From JAIBJN01 sp963775505 (GTDB lineage Bacteria > Actinomycetota > Thermoleophilia > Gaiellales > Gaiellaceae), in assembly GCA_963775505.1 (NCBI GenBank), contig CAVZIL010000009.1, forward strand, positions 1 through 64,000: a stretch of 64,000 bases of DNA. Direction: 5' to 3'. Below are positions 25,537 through 34,430 of this stretch, in pieces. A program made the translations under genes and the position numbers. Under the pieces are notes generated by a model. The model searched no databases. It was not told the origin of the DNA and saw nothing but the letters and a program-made list of their open reading frames with translations. How positions within the stretch are numbered: position 1 is the first letter of the stretch; every line of letters begins with the position of its first letter.

Positions 25537-26902
25537 CGTGATGTCGATGCGCTTCAGAGTCCTGATCCCGGCCCTGCTCGCAGCCGCCCTCCTCCCGCTC
25601 CTCGCCGGCTGCGGGAACTCAGGCGAGGCTGGGAGCGCCGCCTCGGCCGTGCCGGCGAGCGCCGTTGCCTACGTCTCGGTGGACACGTCCTTCGAGGGCG
25701 ATCAGTGGCGGGCCGTGTCGGGCCTGTTGGCTGAGTTCCCCGACGGCGAAGGGCTGCTCGAGGACTTGCTGGAGAAGGCAACGGCCGAGGCGGGTCTCGA
25801 GAGCGACGCCGACCTGCGGGCCGCGCTCGGCCCCGAGGTCGCGCTCGTCGTTCTCGACGTGCCGTCCGACCCCGACTCGGAGCCGCCCCTCGTCGTCCTC
25901 ACGAAGCCCGAGGACGAGGACGCCTTCGCGGAGCTTCTCGAGGGCGAGGACGCGGCCCGGGCCGAGGTGCAGGGCTGGCAGGCCGTCGCGCAGACGGAGG
26001 CCGACCTGGACCGCTACCGCGACGCCCTCGAGGGCCCGTCCCTCGAGGAGTCGGAGGAGTTCGCAGAGGCGATGGACGACCTTCCGGCCGACGCGCTCGC
26101 CCGCATCTACGTAAACGGCGAGGCGCTGGCCGAGGCGTTCTCCGAGCTCCCGGCCGGAGCCGGGCCGATCCCGTTCGGCTTCGCGGGCGCTGACGTCGGC
26201 TCCCTCGGCGCGGCGCTCGTCGCCGAGGACGACGGCGTCCGCCTGGAAGGACGAGCTCCGGCGGCCGGCGACGCCGAGACGCCCCGACCCGAGCCGTTCG
26301 AGTCCGAGCTGGTCGAGGAGGTGCCCGCGGACGTCCTCGCGTTCGTCTCCTTCGCCGACCTCGGCGGCACGCTCACCGGCGCCGGCGGCCTCGGCCTGGA
26401 GATGCTCGGGCTCGACACCGCCGAGATCGGCGAGCTCTTCGCCGGGGAGACCGCGGTCTTCGCCCGCGCCGGCAGGGGTGAGCCAGACGTGACCCTGGTG
26501 ACCGAGGTGGAGGACGAGGCCGCCGCCCTCGCGACCGTCGAGGGGCTCGTCGGCACCGCAGCCCCCTGGGCAGGCACGATCGCCTACGAGGCGTTCGACG
26601 GCCTCCTCGTCGTCTCGACCTCGAAGTCGGAGATCGCGGCCGTGCGCGGCGACGGCCCGCGCCTCGACCAGGACGACGGCTTCGAAGCGGCGCTGGACGC
26701 GGCGGGCATGCCCGACGAGACGACGGGCTTCGGCTACGTGGACGTCCAGGCGGCGGTTCCGCTCTTCCTGCCTCCTGCCGCTCTCGGGGGGTTCGAGGCT
26801 GCCGCGGCGGCCGCGTATCTCGAGCCGCTCGGCGGCCTGGTCTTCTGGGGCTCGGACGGCGGCGACGCCCAGCGTTTCTCGCTCTTCCTGGGCATCGACT
26901 AG
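25529..26902 (+). CDS. DUF3352-type lipoprotein
   Basis: A 457-residue exported protein. The N terminus carries a lipoprotein signal (LIPALLAAALLPLLAGC, lipobox LAGC), so it is expected on the outer face of the membrane after Lgt. The body is acidic and alternates YVSVDTSFEGDQW, LGPEVALVVLDVP, DDLPADALARIYVNGEALAE, DVLAFVSFADLGGTL, consistent with the DUF3352 family of actinobacteria. Function unknown. ATG at 25529 overlaps gpsA; ATG 25541 or 25547 are alternatives that fit the signal peptide equally well. Confidence 0.8.
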   Translation: MSNVMSMRFRVLIPALLAAALLPLLAGCGNSGEAGSAASAVPASAVAYVSVDTSFEGDQWRAVSGLLAEFPDGEGLLEDLLEKATAEAGLESDADLRAALGPEVALVVLDVPSDPDSEPPLVVLTKPEDEDAFAELLEGEDAARAEVQGWQAVAQTEADLDRYRDALEGPSLEESEEFAEAMDDLPADALARIYVNGEALAEAFSELPAGAGPIPFGFAGADVGSLGAALVAEDDGVRLEGRAPAAGDAETPRPEPFESELVEEVPADVLAFVSFADLGGTLTGAGGLGLEMLGLDTAEIGELFAGETAVFARAGRGEPDVTLVTEVEDEAAALATVEGLVGTAAPWAGTIAYEAFDGLLVVSTSKSEIAAVRGDGPRLDQDDGFEAALDAAGMPDETTGFGYVDVQAAVPLFLPPAALGGFEAAAAAAYLEPLGGLVFWGSDGGDAQRFSLFLGID

Positions 26903-26912
26903 AGCGGCTCGG

Positions 26913-26918
26913 TAGCCT
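26913..26918 (+). promoter_or_regulatory. -10 box of leaderless metK promoter
   Basis: TAGCCT with an 8-base spacer to ATG 26927. There is no room for a SAM riboswitch. Confidence 0.5.
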
Positions 26919-26926
26919 TTCCGCCC

Positions 26927-28171
26927 ATGGCTGCGCGCGAGTTCCTCTTCACGTCCGAGTCCGTCACCGAGGGGCACCCGGACAAGGTCGCCGACCAGGT
27001 CTCCGACACGATCCTCGACCACGTCCTGGCCGACGACCCCGAGGGGCGCGTCGCCTGCGAGACGCTCGTCACGACGGGGCTCGTCGTCGTCGCCGGCGAG
27101 ATCACGACCGAGACCTACGTCGACATCCCCCGCGTCGTCAGGGCCAAGATCAGGGAGATCGGCTACGACCGGGCCAAGTACGGCTTCGACGCCGAGACCT
27201 GCGGGGTCATCGTCGCGCTCGACGAGCAGTCGCCCGACATCGCCCAGGGCGTGGACGCGTCCTACGAGATGCAGCGCGGCGACGACGACCCGCTCGACCA
27301 GATCGGGGCGGGCGACCAGGGGATGATGTTCGGGTACGCCTGCACCGAGACCGAGGAGCTCATGCCGCTCCCGATCACGCTCGCGCACAAGATCGCGAAG
27401 CGGCTCTCGGAGGTGAGGAAGGCGCAAATCCTTCCGTACCTGCGGCCGGACGGGAAGACGCAGGTGACGATCCGCTACGAGGTCGACGAGCACGGGCGCC
27501 AGCGGCCCGTCGAGATCGTCCGCGTGCTCGTGTCGACCCAGCATCGCGACGGGCTCGACGAGGAGGCGCTGATCAAGCCCGACCTGATCGAGCACGTCCT
27601 CCACCCGATCCTGCCGCGCGACCTCTACGACGAGCACCGCTTCGAGGAGCGCGACTTCGTCCTCGTCAACCCGACCGGGAAGTTCGTGCTGGGCGGGCCC
27701 ATGGGGGACACGGGCCTCACCGGCAGGAAGATCATCGTCGACACGTACGGCGGCGCGGCGCGCCACGGCGGCGGCGCGTTCTCCGGCAAGGATCCGACGA
27801 AGGTCGACCGCTCCGCCGCCTACGCCGTCCGTCACGTGGCCAAGAACGTCGTCGCCGCAGGGCTGGCCGAGCGCTGCGAGCTCCAGGTCGCCTACGCCAT
27901 CGGCGTCGCGCATCCCGTCTCGATCGAGGTCGAGTGCTTCGACACCGAGCGGCTCCCGCTCGGGCGCATCGAGGAGCTCGTCAGGGAGCACTTCGACCTG
28001 CGCCCGGGCGCGATCCTCCGCGACCTCGATCTCCGCCGCCCGATCTACGCGAAGACCGCGGCGTACGGCCACTTCGGCCGCGCCGAGCACGACTTCACGT
28101 GGGAGCGGACCGAGAAGGCGGACGCCCTCCGAGCCGCCGCGGGCCTGGCCGAAGAAGTCCCGGCCTCGTAG
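26927..28171 (+). CDS. metK: S-adenosylmethionine synthetase
   Basis: Makes SAM from methionine and ATP. 414 residues. Signatures: FTSESVTEGHPDKVADQVSD, the hexapeptide GAGDQGMMFGYAC, FVLGGPMGDTGLTGRKIIVD and the P-loop-like GGGAFSGKDPTKVDRSAAYA. ATG at 26927. Slightly longer than E. coli MetK (384) owing to insertions around residue 100 and the C-terminal tail. Monocistronic as far as the sequence shows; it is followed by a GC hairpin. Confidence 0.98.
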   Translation: MAAREFLFTSESVTEGHPDKVADQVSDTILDHVLADDPEGRVACETLVTTGLVVVAGEITTETYVDIPRVVRAKIREIGYDRAKYGFDAETCGVIVALDEQSPDIAQGVDASYEMQRGDDDPLDQIGAGDQGMMFGYACTETEELMPLPITLAHKIAKRLSEVRKAQILPYLRPDGKTQVTIRYEVDEHGRQRPVEIVRVLVSTQHRDGLDEEALIKPDLIEHVLHPILPRDLYDEHRFEERDFVLVNPTGKFVLGGPMGDTGLTGRKIIVDTYGGAARHGGGAFSGKDPTKVDRSAAYAVRHVAKNVVAAGLAERCELQVAYAIGVAHPVSIEVECFDTERLPLGRIEELVREHFDLRPGAILRDLDLRRPIYAKTAAYGHFGRAEHDFTWERTEKADALRAAAGLAEEVPAS

Positions 28172-28352
28172 CCCGCGGCGCGCGGGTCCTCCAGCACGCC
28201 GAACCGCCCTTGTGTTCCAGGAGCACAAGCGCAAGGCCGTGTCCGAAGCGGACAGAGAGGACGGGCGAAGAGCGGGGACGGAAGCTCGTGCGCGTGGAGC
28301 ACAAGCGCCGCGCGGCCTCGGGACGGCGCGGCTCCGAGGAGCGGAGTAGGGG
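28172..28352. other. Intergenic region with several hairpins and a 13-base direct repeat
   Basis: Follows the metK stop. Contains CCCGCG-GCG-CGCGGG (28172-28186, probable terminator), CTTGTG-N9-CACAAG (28209-28229) and TGTCCG-AAG-CGGACA (28240-28254). GGAGCACAAGCGC occurs at 28220-28232 and again at 28296-28308. No convincing coding frame. May hold a termination region for two converging genes or a small RNA. Confidence 0.5.
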
Positions 28353-29039
28353 CTAAGCGGCGGGGCGGACGAAGAGCCCGGCTGCGGCCTTCTCGCCGAT
28401 GGCGCGCTCGTCGCCGTCGACCGTGAGCGCGAACTGGCCGGCGGCGGGCTCGGCCCGGCGGAGCTGGATCCTGGCGCCGGGGACGAGGCCTTCGTCGTAG
28501 TACCAGTGCAGGAGCTCGCCGTCGTGCTCGGCGAGGCGGACGATCTCGGCGCTCTCGCCCTCGGCGAGGTCTGCCAGCGGCTTCAGCTCGCGATTCTCCG
28601 CCTGCTCGAAGTTGACGTCGACGGGCCAGCCGTGCGGGCAGCGGTCGGGGTTGCCGAGCTGCTTCTCGATCCGCTCGACCATCTCGTCCGTGAAGGTGTT
28701 CCCGAGCAGGTCCGCCTGCACGTGCGCCTCGGCGGCCGTGTAGCCCATGAAGTCGGTGAGGAGCCGCTCGATGATGCGGTGCCTGCGAACGACGCGCTCG
28801 GCGATCTCGCGGCCCTTCGCGGTGAGGATCGCCTCCTTGTGCTCGCCGCGCTCGACGAGGCCCTCGGCCTCGAGGCGCTTCAGCATCTCGCCGGCCGAGG
28901 CGCGCGAGACGCCGAGCATGTCCGCGACGCGGACGGCGAGCGTCGGCGCGCCTTTCGTCTCCGGCTTGTATTCCCCGATCGGAAAAGCCAGGAAGTAGAT
29001 CGTCTCGAGATAGTCGTCGACGGAGTGCCCAGCCGCCAT
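28353..29039 (-). CDS. DtxR/MntR-family metal-dependent regulator
   Basis: Fe/Mn-responsive repressor. 228 residues: winged helix (SVDDYLETIYFL, VADMLGVSRASAGEMLKRLE, GLVERGEHKEAILTAKGREI), metal-binding/dimerisation helix (RRHRIIERLLTDFMGYTAAE, HVQADLLGNTFTDEMVERIE), and a C-terminal SH3-like FeoA domain (LADLAEGESAEIVRLAEHDG, GLVPGARIQLRRAE). The three-domain length fits IdeR/DtxR better than the shorter MntR. ATG at 29039 with TAGGAT 10 bases upstream. Divergent from priA. Confidence 0.92.
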   Translation of the reverse strand: MAAGHSVDDYLETIYFLAFPIGEYKPETKGAPTLAVRVADMLGVSRASAGEMLKRLEAEGLVERGEHKEAILTAKGREIAERVVRRHRIIERLLTDFMGYTAAEAHVQADLLGNTFTDEMVERIEKQLGNPDRCPHGWPVDVNFEQAENRELKPLADLAEGESAEIVRLAEHDGELLHWYYDEGLVPGARIQLRRAEPAAGQFALTVDGDERAIGEKAAAGLFVRPAA

Positions 29040-29045
29040 GTCCGC

Positions 29046-29055
29046 GATGATCCTA
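29046..29055. promoter_or_regulatory. Overlapping divergent -10 boxes, DtxR gene and priA
   Basis: Minus strand TAGGAT (29055-29050), 10 bases from the DtxR-family ATG. Plus strand GATGAT (29046-29051), 6 bases from the priA GTG. The two hexamers overlap, so polymerases would exclude each other. Confidence 0.4.
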
Positions 29056-29057
29056 CC

Positions 29058-30995
29058 GTGGCCCGGTTTGCCTCCGTCGTGCCGCTCGTGTCCGCGCGCG
29101 CCCTCGCGCGGCCGTTCACGTACCTCGCCGACGGCCTGGAGAAGGGCGCCGTCGTGTCGGTTCGCTTCGGGCGCGCGAGCCGCCGCGGCGTCGTCGTCGG
29201 GCTCGAGGACGAGGCCCCGCCCGAGGTCGAGCCGGTCGCCGTCGAGCGTGTTCTGGGGGCGGTGCCGGGGCATCTGGTCGACCTCGCGCTCTGGGTCGCC
29301 GACTACTACGGGTCGACGCCTGCCCGGGCGCTCGGCCTCGTCGCGCCGGCGCTTCCCGCGCGGCGGCCGGCTGCGAGGCGCCGACAGCGTGAGGCCGACC
29401 TGCCCGCGGAGGAGGCGCCCGCCGAGCCGAGCCCGGCGCAGGCGGCGGCCCTCGAGCGGATCGGCTCGGCCCTGGAGGGCGGAGGGGGCGCCTTCCTGCT
29501 CTACGGCGCCACCGGCAGCGGCAAGACCGAGGTCTACCTCCGGGCCTGTGAGCAGGCGCTCGCACGCGGGCGAGGGGCGATCGTGCTCGTGCCGGAGATC
29601 GCGCTCACCCCGCAGGCCCTGGGTCGCTTCCGCGCGCGCTTCGGGGAGCGGATCGCGATCCTGCACTCCGGGCTGACCGAGGCGGAGCGCCGCGACGAGC
29701 GCGAGCGGATCGCCTCGGGCGTCGCTCCGATCGTCGTCGGTGCGCGCTCCGCGATCTTTGCGCCCGTCCCCTCCCTCGGCCTGGTCTGCGTCGACGAGGA
29801 GCACGACCCCTCGTACAAGCAGGAGTCGGATCCACGCTATGACGCCCGCACCGTCGCCGCCAAGCGCGCCGCGCTCGAGGGCGCCGTCGCCGTCTTCGGC
29901 AGCGCCACGCCGCGGCCCGAGAGCTGGCAGCGCCTGGAACGGCTCGAGCTCGGGGGACGGCTCGCCGGCCCGCTCCCGCCGGTGAAGGTCGTGGACCTCC
30001 GACGGGAGGCCGGCTACCCGCTCTCGGCACCGCTCCTCGAAGCGCTCGGGAAGCTCGCGGACGGCGGCGGCAAGGCGATCCTGCTCCTCAACCGTCGCGG
30101 CGTCGCGCCCGCGCTCCACTGCCGTGCGTGCGGCCTGACGCTGCGCTGCCCCGACTGCGACGTCGCGCTCACCCTCCACGGGGACGGGCGGCTCCACTGC
30201 CACCACTGCGGCCGCCGCCGGCCCGCGCCGGAGCTGTGCCCCGCCTGCGGCGCCGCCGAGGTCGCACGGCTGGGTGCGGGGACCGAGAAGCTCGAGGCGG
30301 AGCTCGCCGCGCGCGTCCCCGAGCTCGAGCGCTTCCGGCTCGACGCCGACGTCGCCGCTCGCCCGGGAAGGCTGAGCGAGGTGCTGACGGGCTTCGCCGC
30401 CTGCGAGCGAGGCGTCCTCCTCGGGACGCAGATGGTCGCCAAGGGCCACCACTTCCGGGGCGTGGCGCTCGCGGCGGTCGTCGACGCGGACACGGCGCTC
30501 GGCCTTCCCGACTTCCGCGCCGAGGAGCGCACGTTCCAGCTCGTGACGCAGCTCGCAGGGCGCAGCGGCCGCGATGCGCCGGGCCGCGTGCTCGTGCAGA
30601 CGTACCAGCCGGACGCCCGCCCGATCGTGCTGGCCGCGCGCCACGACGTGGTGGAGTTTCTCGCCGGCGAGCTCGAGCGTCGCCGGGAGCTCGGCTACCC
30701 GCCCTTTCGCCACCTGGTCCGCGTCACGGTCGCGGGGCCGGCGCCGGCCGGCCCGACCCGCGTCCTCCAGGAGCTCCGGGGCGAGCTCGAGCGGTCCGGA
30801 AGCCCCGCCGACCTCCTCGGCCCGGCGCCGCTCCTGCGCCTGCGCGGGCGCCACCGGGCGCAGCTCCTCCTCAAGACGGACGTTCCGCGCCGCGTGGCGT
30901 CACAGGTCGCGGGCCTTCTCGCCGCCGCCGCTCCCGCCATGCGGCGGGACGGCCTCGCCGTCTCGGTGGACGTCGACCCCCAGGGCGTCTCCTAG
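29058..30995 (+). CDS. priA: Primosomal replication protein PriA
   Basis: Superfamily II helicase that restarts stalled forks. 645 residues. N-terminal DNA-binding domain (VSVRFGRASRRGVVVGLEDE), Walker A LLYGATGSGKTEVYLRACEQ, DEEHDPSYKQESDPRYDART, SATPRPESW. Zinc modules CRACGLTLRCPDCDVALTLH, CHHCGRRRPAPELCPACGAA are complete, unlike many actinobacterial PriA proteins that have lost helicase motifs. GTQMVAKGHHFRGVALAAVV and AGRSGRDAPGRVLVQTY complete the helicase. GTG at 29058. Confidence 0.96.
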   Translation: MARFASVVPLVSARALARPFTYLADGLEKGAVVSVRFGRASRRGVVVGLEDEAPPEVEPVAVERVLGAVPGHLVDLALWVADYYGSTPARALGLVAPALPARRPAARRRQREADLPAEEAPAEPSPAQAAALERIGSALEGGGGAFLLYGATGSGKTEVYLRACEQALARGRGAIVLVPEIALTPQALGRFRARFGERIAILHSGLTEAERRDERERIASGVAPIVVGARSAIFAPVPSLGLVCVDEEHDPSYKQESDPRYDARTVAAKRAALEGAVAVFGSATPRPESWQRLERLELGGRLAGPLPPVKVVDLRREAGYPLSAPLLEALGKLADGGGKAILLLNRRGVAPALHCRACGLTLRCPDCDVALTLHGDGRLHCHHCGRRRPAPELCPACGAAEVARLGAGTEKLEAELAARVPELERFRLDADVAARPGRLSEVLTGFAACERGVLLGTQMVAKGHHFRGVALAAVVDADTALGLPDFRAEERTFQLVTQLAGRSGRDAPGRVLVQTYQPDARPIVLAARHDVVEFLAGELERRRELGYPPFRHLVRVTVAGPAPAGPTRVLQELRGELERSGSPADLLGPAPLLRLRGRHRAQLLLKTDVPRRVASQVAGLLAAAAPAMRRDGLAVSVDVDPQGVS

Positions 30996-31159
30996 TAGGA
31001 GGGTTTGGCGAAATAGCGGCTGAAGCCCTCCGAGGTTTCCGCGCCCGGCAGGCGGGAAGGAGCATCCCGCTCCTGCTCTACCGCGCGCTCTTCGGCGAGC
31101 GCCGCACCACGAGAACGATCTAGCGAAAGGGTCATCGCGGCTTCTAGACTCTCCCCCTC
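30996..31159. other. Intergenic hairpins after priA
   Basis: GGAGGG (30998-31003) can pair with CCCTCC (31026-31031), and AGGAGC-ATCCC-GCTCCT (31058-31074) forms a second hairpin. The start TAGGAGGGTTTGGCG resembles both outer arms of repeat copy A3. The def promoter lies at the right end. No gene seen. Confidence 0.4.
31145..31150 (+). promoter_or_regulatory. -10 box of def operon
   Basis: TAGACT with a 9-base spacer to GTG 31160. Confidence 0.5.
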
Positions 31160-31741
31160 GTGGGTGAGGTCGAAGGCCAAATTCGCAGCGAGGAGCTCGA
31201 CGCCGAGCGGGAAGCGCGGCGTCGGGCCGCCCTCGCGCAGATTCGCCAGTACCCCGATCCCGCGCTGCGGCTGCCGGCAAACGAGGTGGAGGACGTGGGC
31301 GACGCGGTCGCCGAGCTCGTGGAGCGCATGACGAGGCTGATGCAGGAGGCCCGCGGCGTCGGGCTCGCGGCGCCGCAGGTCGGCGTCCTCAGGCGCGTCC
31401 TCGTCTACCAGACCTCGGACGAGGAGCCGGTCGTGGCGCTCGTGAATCCCCGCGTGACGGCGAGCTCGGACGAGGAGGAGACGGCCGACGAGGGCTGTCT
31501 CTCGCTCGGGGCCGCCTCGGTCGTCGTGCCGGTCCCGCGACCCGTGTCCGTGTCGGTCGAGGCCGTGACTCCGGAGGGGGAGCCGCTGACGGTGGAGGCC
31601 GAGGGCCTGGAGGCCCGGGTCATCCAGCACGAGCTCGACCACCTCGACGGCGTCCTGATCATCGACCGCACGGGCCCGGACGACCGCCGCCAGGCGCTCG
31701 GCCAGCTCCGGCCTCAGCCCATCCTCGGTCCCCTGGTGTGA
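31160..31741 (+). CDS. def: Peptide deformylase
   Basis: Removes the N-formyl group from new proteins. 193 residues with all three metal-site motifs: GVGLAAPQVG, EGCLSLG and HELDHLDG. GTG at 31160 gives an N-terminal extension of about 25 residues (MGEVEGQIRSEELDAEREAR) before the usual start near QIRQYPDPALR; a later start is possible. Overlaps fmt by 4 bases (GTGA). Confidence 0.95.
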   Translation: MGEVEGQIRSEELDAEREARRRAALAQIRQYPDPALRLPANEVEDVGDAVAELVERMTRLMQEARGVGLAAPQVGVLRRVLVYQTSDEEPVVALVNPRVTASSDEEETADEGCLSLGAASVVVPVPRPVSVSVEAVTPEGEPLTVEAEGLEARVIQHELDHLDGVLIIDRTGPDDRRQALGQLRPQPILGPLV

Positions 31742-32550
31742 GCATCGCAGTCGCGGCGACCGGGAGCTTCGGCGCGGGGATCCTCGACGGCCTCGCCGCC
31801 CGCCGTGAGATCGACTTCCTGCTCACCAAGCCCGACAGCTCCCAAGGTCGCGGGCGCAAGAAGCTGCCGCCGCCCGCCAAGGAGGTCGCGCTCGCCCACG
31901 GCCTCGACGTCCAGCAGCCCGACCGGCTCACGGAGTTCCCGTGGAACGCCCGCATCGTCATCGTCGCCGACTACGGCGTCCTCATCCCGGAGAGACTGCT
32001 CGCCGACCGGCTCTGGCTCAACGTCCACCCGTCGCTTCTGCCGCGGTGGCGGGGGCCGGCGCCTGTCGAGCGTGCGCTCATGGAGGGAGACCGGGAGACC
32101 GGTGTCACCATCCACCGGACGACTCCCGAGCTCGACGCGGGGCCGATCGCCGCCCAGCGACGCTTTCCGATCGGGCCGGAGGACGATGCAGGCGTCGTGT
32201 CCGAGCGCGCGACCCGCGTGGCGCTCGAGCTGCTCGACGAGGTCTTCGCCGAGCCCACGTTCGTCCCCCAGCCCGAGGTGGGGGTGACCTACGCCGACAA
32301 GATCACCGCCGCCGACCGCGAGCTGGACTGGTCGCTGCCTCCCGAGGTGAACCTCAACCGGATCCGGGCGCTCTCGCCGCACATCGGGGCGCGCGGGCTC
32401 GTCGAGGGGCGCCGGCTGATCGTCTGGAGGGCGCGTCCGGCGCGGCCGGAGGCGACCTTCGTGGCCGGCGGCATCGAGCCGCTCGAGGTGCAGCGGGAGG
32501 GAGGCCGCCGCCTGCCCGTGGAGGAGTACCTCCGAGGCCTACGGAAGTGA
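31738..32550 (+). CDS. fmt: Methionyl-tRNA formyltransferase
   Basis: Formylates initiator Met-tRNA with 10-formyl-THF. 270 residues, shorter than the usual 310. Core: LLTKPDSSQGRGRK, VADYGVLIPERLL, NVHPSLLPRWRGPAPVERAL (the family SLLPRWRGAAP; H in NVHPS is the catalytic histidine), GDRETGVTIHRTTPELDAGP. The C-terminal tRNA-binding domain is present (NLNRIRALSPHIGARGLVEG) but compact. Coupled to def and rsmB by GTGA overlaps. Confidence 0.93.
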   Translation: MSIAVAATGSFGAGILDGLAARREIDFLLTKPDSSQGRGRKKLPPPAKEVALAHGLDVQQPDRLTEFPWNARIVIVADYGVLIPERLLADRLWLNVHPSLLPRWRGPAPVERALMEGDRETGVTIHRTTPELDAGPIAAQRRFPIGPEDDAGVVSERATRVALELLDEVFAEPTFVPQPEVGVTYADKITAADRELDWSLPPEVNLNRIRALSPHIGARGLVEGRRLIVWRARPARPEATFVAGGIEPLEVQREGGRRLPVEEYLRGLRK

Positions 32551-33734
32551 CGGCCCGGGCGGTCGCCGCCCGGGTCGTCCAGCGGGTCTTCGAGGAGGGC
32601 GCCTACGCCGACCGGGCGTTCAGGGGCGCCGCGGAGCGGCTCGACGCGCGCGACCGCGCCTTCGCGCAGCAGCTCGCCTACGGGACCGTCCAGCGCGTGC
32701 GGACGCTCGACCACGCGATCGAGACGCTCGGCCGCCGGCCCGTGCGGAAGCTCGACCCGCCCGTCCGCGCAGCGCTCCGCACCGGCGCCTACCAGCTCGC
32801 CTTCATGGACGCCGTGCCGCCGCACGCGGCAGTCAACGAGACGGTCGAGCTCGTGCGCGCGGCCCGGCTCGAGCGCGCCGTCCCGTTCACGAACGCGGTC
32901 ATGCGGCGGCTCTCCGAGGGCCTGCCCGACCTGCTCGGGCGCCTGCACGAGGAGACCCCGGCTGCGGCAGCGCTCCTGCACTCCTACCCGGACTGGATTG
33001 CCGAGGCCTGGTGGCGGGAGCTCGGCCCGGCGGACGCGCGCGCTCTCATGCGCGCCCAGAACGAGCCGCCCGAGACCGTCGTGCGCACGCCGGACGGGCC
33101 CAGGGTGGTGGATTCGATCCCGCCGGAGTGGCTGGAGAGCGGCTATGCGTGGCCCCAGAGTCGCGGCTCCCAGCTTGCCGGCGCCGCCGTGGGCGCGCGT
33201 CCAGGCGAGCGAATCCTCGATCTCTGCGCCGCGCCGGGCGGAAAGGCGACGCAGCTTGCCGCTGCGGGCGCCGACGTGGTCGGGGTCGAGAAGCATCCCG
33301 GCCGCGCGCGGGAGCTGGCCGACAATGCGCGCCGGCTCGGCGTCGAGCTGACGGTGCTGAACGCGGACGCCCTCGAGCTGCCCGGCGAACTCGGCGGCTT
33401 CGACCGCGCGCTCGTCGACGCGCCCTGCTCCGGGCTCGGCGTCCTCAACTCGCGTCCGGACCTCCGCTGGCGCGCCGAGCCGCTCCCGGAGCTCCAGCTC
33501 GGCCTCCTGCGCGCCGCGGCGGAGCGGGTACGGCCGGGCGGCACGATTACGTTCGCCGTCTGCACGATCCACCGCTCGGAGAACGCGGACGTCGTCGACG
33601 CGTTGGGCCTGCCGGTCGAGGATCTCGGCGCCGAGTGGCCCGAGTACCGCCATCCGCGGCGCCCGGAGTTCTTGCTGACGCTGCCGCACGTGCACGGGAC
33701 GTCCGGGTTCTTCGTGGCGCGCCTCCGGACGTAG
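32547..33734 (+). CDS. rsmB: 16S rRNA (cytosine-967-C5) methyltransferase RsmB
   Basis: 395 residues. N-terminal NusB-like RNA-binding domain (ARVVQRVFEEGAYADRAFRG, PPHAAVNETVELVRAA) and C-terminal SAM domain with LDLCAAPGGKATQLAAAGAD, DAPCSGLGVLNSRPDLRW and the TC catalytic cysteine in FAVCTIHRSEN. GTG overlaps the fmt stop. The def-fmt-rsmB-rpe order is typical of actinobacteria and Firmicutes. Confidence 0.95.
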   Translation: MTARAVAARVVQRVFEEGAYADRAFRGAAERLDARDRAFAQQLAYGTVQRVRTLDHAIETLGRRPVRKLDPPVRAALRTGAYQLAFMDAVPPHAAVNETVELVRAARLERAVPFTNAVMRRLSEGLPDLLGRLHEETPAAAALLHSYPDWIAEAWWRELGPADARALMRAQNEPPETVVRTPDGPRVVDSIPPEWLESGYAWPQSRGSQLAGAAVGARPGERILDLCAAPGGKATQLAAAGADVVGVEKHPGRARELADNARRLGVELTVLNADALELPGELGGFDRALVDAPCSGLGVLNSRPDLRWRAEPLPELQLGLLRAAAERVRPGGTITFAVCTIHRSENADVVDALGLPVEDLGAEWPEYRHPRRPEFLLTLPHVHGTSGFFVARLRT

Positions 33735-33737
33735 GAT
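33732..33737 (+). promoter_or_regulatory. -10 box of rpe
   Basis: TAGGAT overlapping the rsmB stop codon, 6 bases before the GTG at 33744. An internal leaderless promoter. Confidence 0.5.
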
Positions 33738-33743
33738 CCGGGC

Positions 33744-34430
33744 GTGCCCTGGCGAGACTGGATCCGGACCGTGGAGATCGAGCCGTCCCTCTACGCTGCC
33801 GACTTCTCGCGCCTCGGCGACCAGGTGCGCCACCTGCTGAACGCCGGCGCGCGCGTCTTCCATTTCGACGTCGGCGACGGTCATTTCATCGAGCCGATCA
33901 CGATCGGGCCGGTCGTCCTCCGCGCGATCGCGCCCATGATCCACGAGGTGGGCGGCGTCGTCGACGTCCATCTGATGGTGACGAACCCCGAGCACCACTT
34001 CCCGCAGGTGAAGGCGGCCGGGGGCGACAGCGTCACCTTTCACGTCGAGGCCTGCGAGGAGCCGTGGAACGCGATCGCGCTCGCGCGCTCGGACGACCTC
34101 GGCGTCGGCGTCGCGTTCAACCCCGAGACGCCGGTCGCCGACGCCGTCGCCGCCTCCCTCGGCGCCGACCTCGTCCTCTGCATGAGCATCCACCCCGGCT
34201 ACTCGGGCCAGGAGTTCATGCCGGAGGCGCTCCCGCGGATCCGCGAGCTCCGCTCGCAGCTCCACGAGCGCGTCGTCGTCCAGGTGGACGGCGGCATCAC
34301 GCACGACAACGTCCGCCAGATCTACGAGGCCGGGGCCGAGGCGATCGTGGCCGGCACGGCCGTGTTCGGCTTCGAGGACATCAACCGTGCGTACAACCGG
34401 CTGGTCCGCAGGCTCAATCCGGATGACTGA
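33744..34430 (+). CDS. rpe: Ribulose-phosphate 3-epimerase
   Basis: Interconverts ribulose 5-P and xylulose 5-P. 228 residues, TIM barrel: EIEPSLYAADFSRLGDQVRH (usually PSILAADF), FHFDVGDGHFIEPITIGPVV, DVHLMVTNPEHHFPQ, LVLCMSIHPGYSGQEFMPEA (usually VNPGFGGQ), VDGGITHDNVRQIYEAG, AGTAVFG. GTG at 33744. Supplies ribulose 5-P, a riboflavin precursor, and overlaps ribD by 8 bases, so it belongs functionally to the rib operon. Confidence 0.94.
   Translation: MPWRDWIRTVEIEPSLYAADFSRLGDQVRHLLNAGARVFHFDVGDGHFIEPITIGPVVLRAIAPMIHEVGGVVDVHLMVTNPEHHFPQVKAAGGDSVTFHVEACEEPWNAIALARSDDLGVGVAFNPETPVADAVAASLGADLVLCMSIHPGYSGQEFMPEALPRIRELRSQLHERVVVQVDGGITHDNVRQIYEAGAEAIVAGTAVFGFEDINRAYNRLVRRLNPDD

Noticed and set aside
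26903..26926. Possible SAM riboswitch before metK
   Set aside because: The gap is 24 bases and contains a -10 box next to the start codon.
28506..29057. Plus-strand upstream extension of priA over the DtxR-family gene
   Set aside because: PriA homology begins at VARFASVV (29058) and the extension is antisense to a clear DtxR-family gene.
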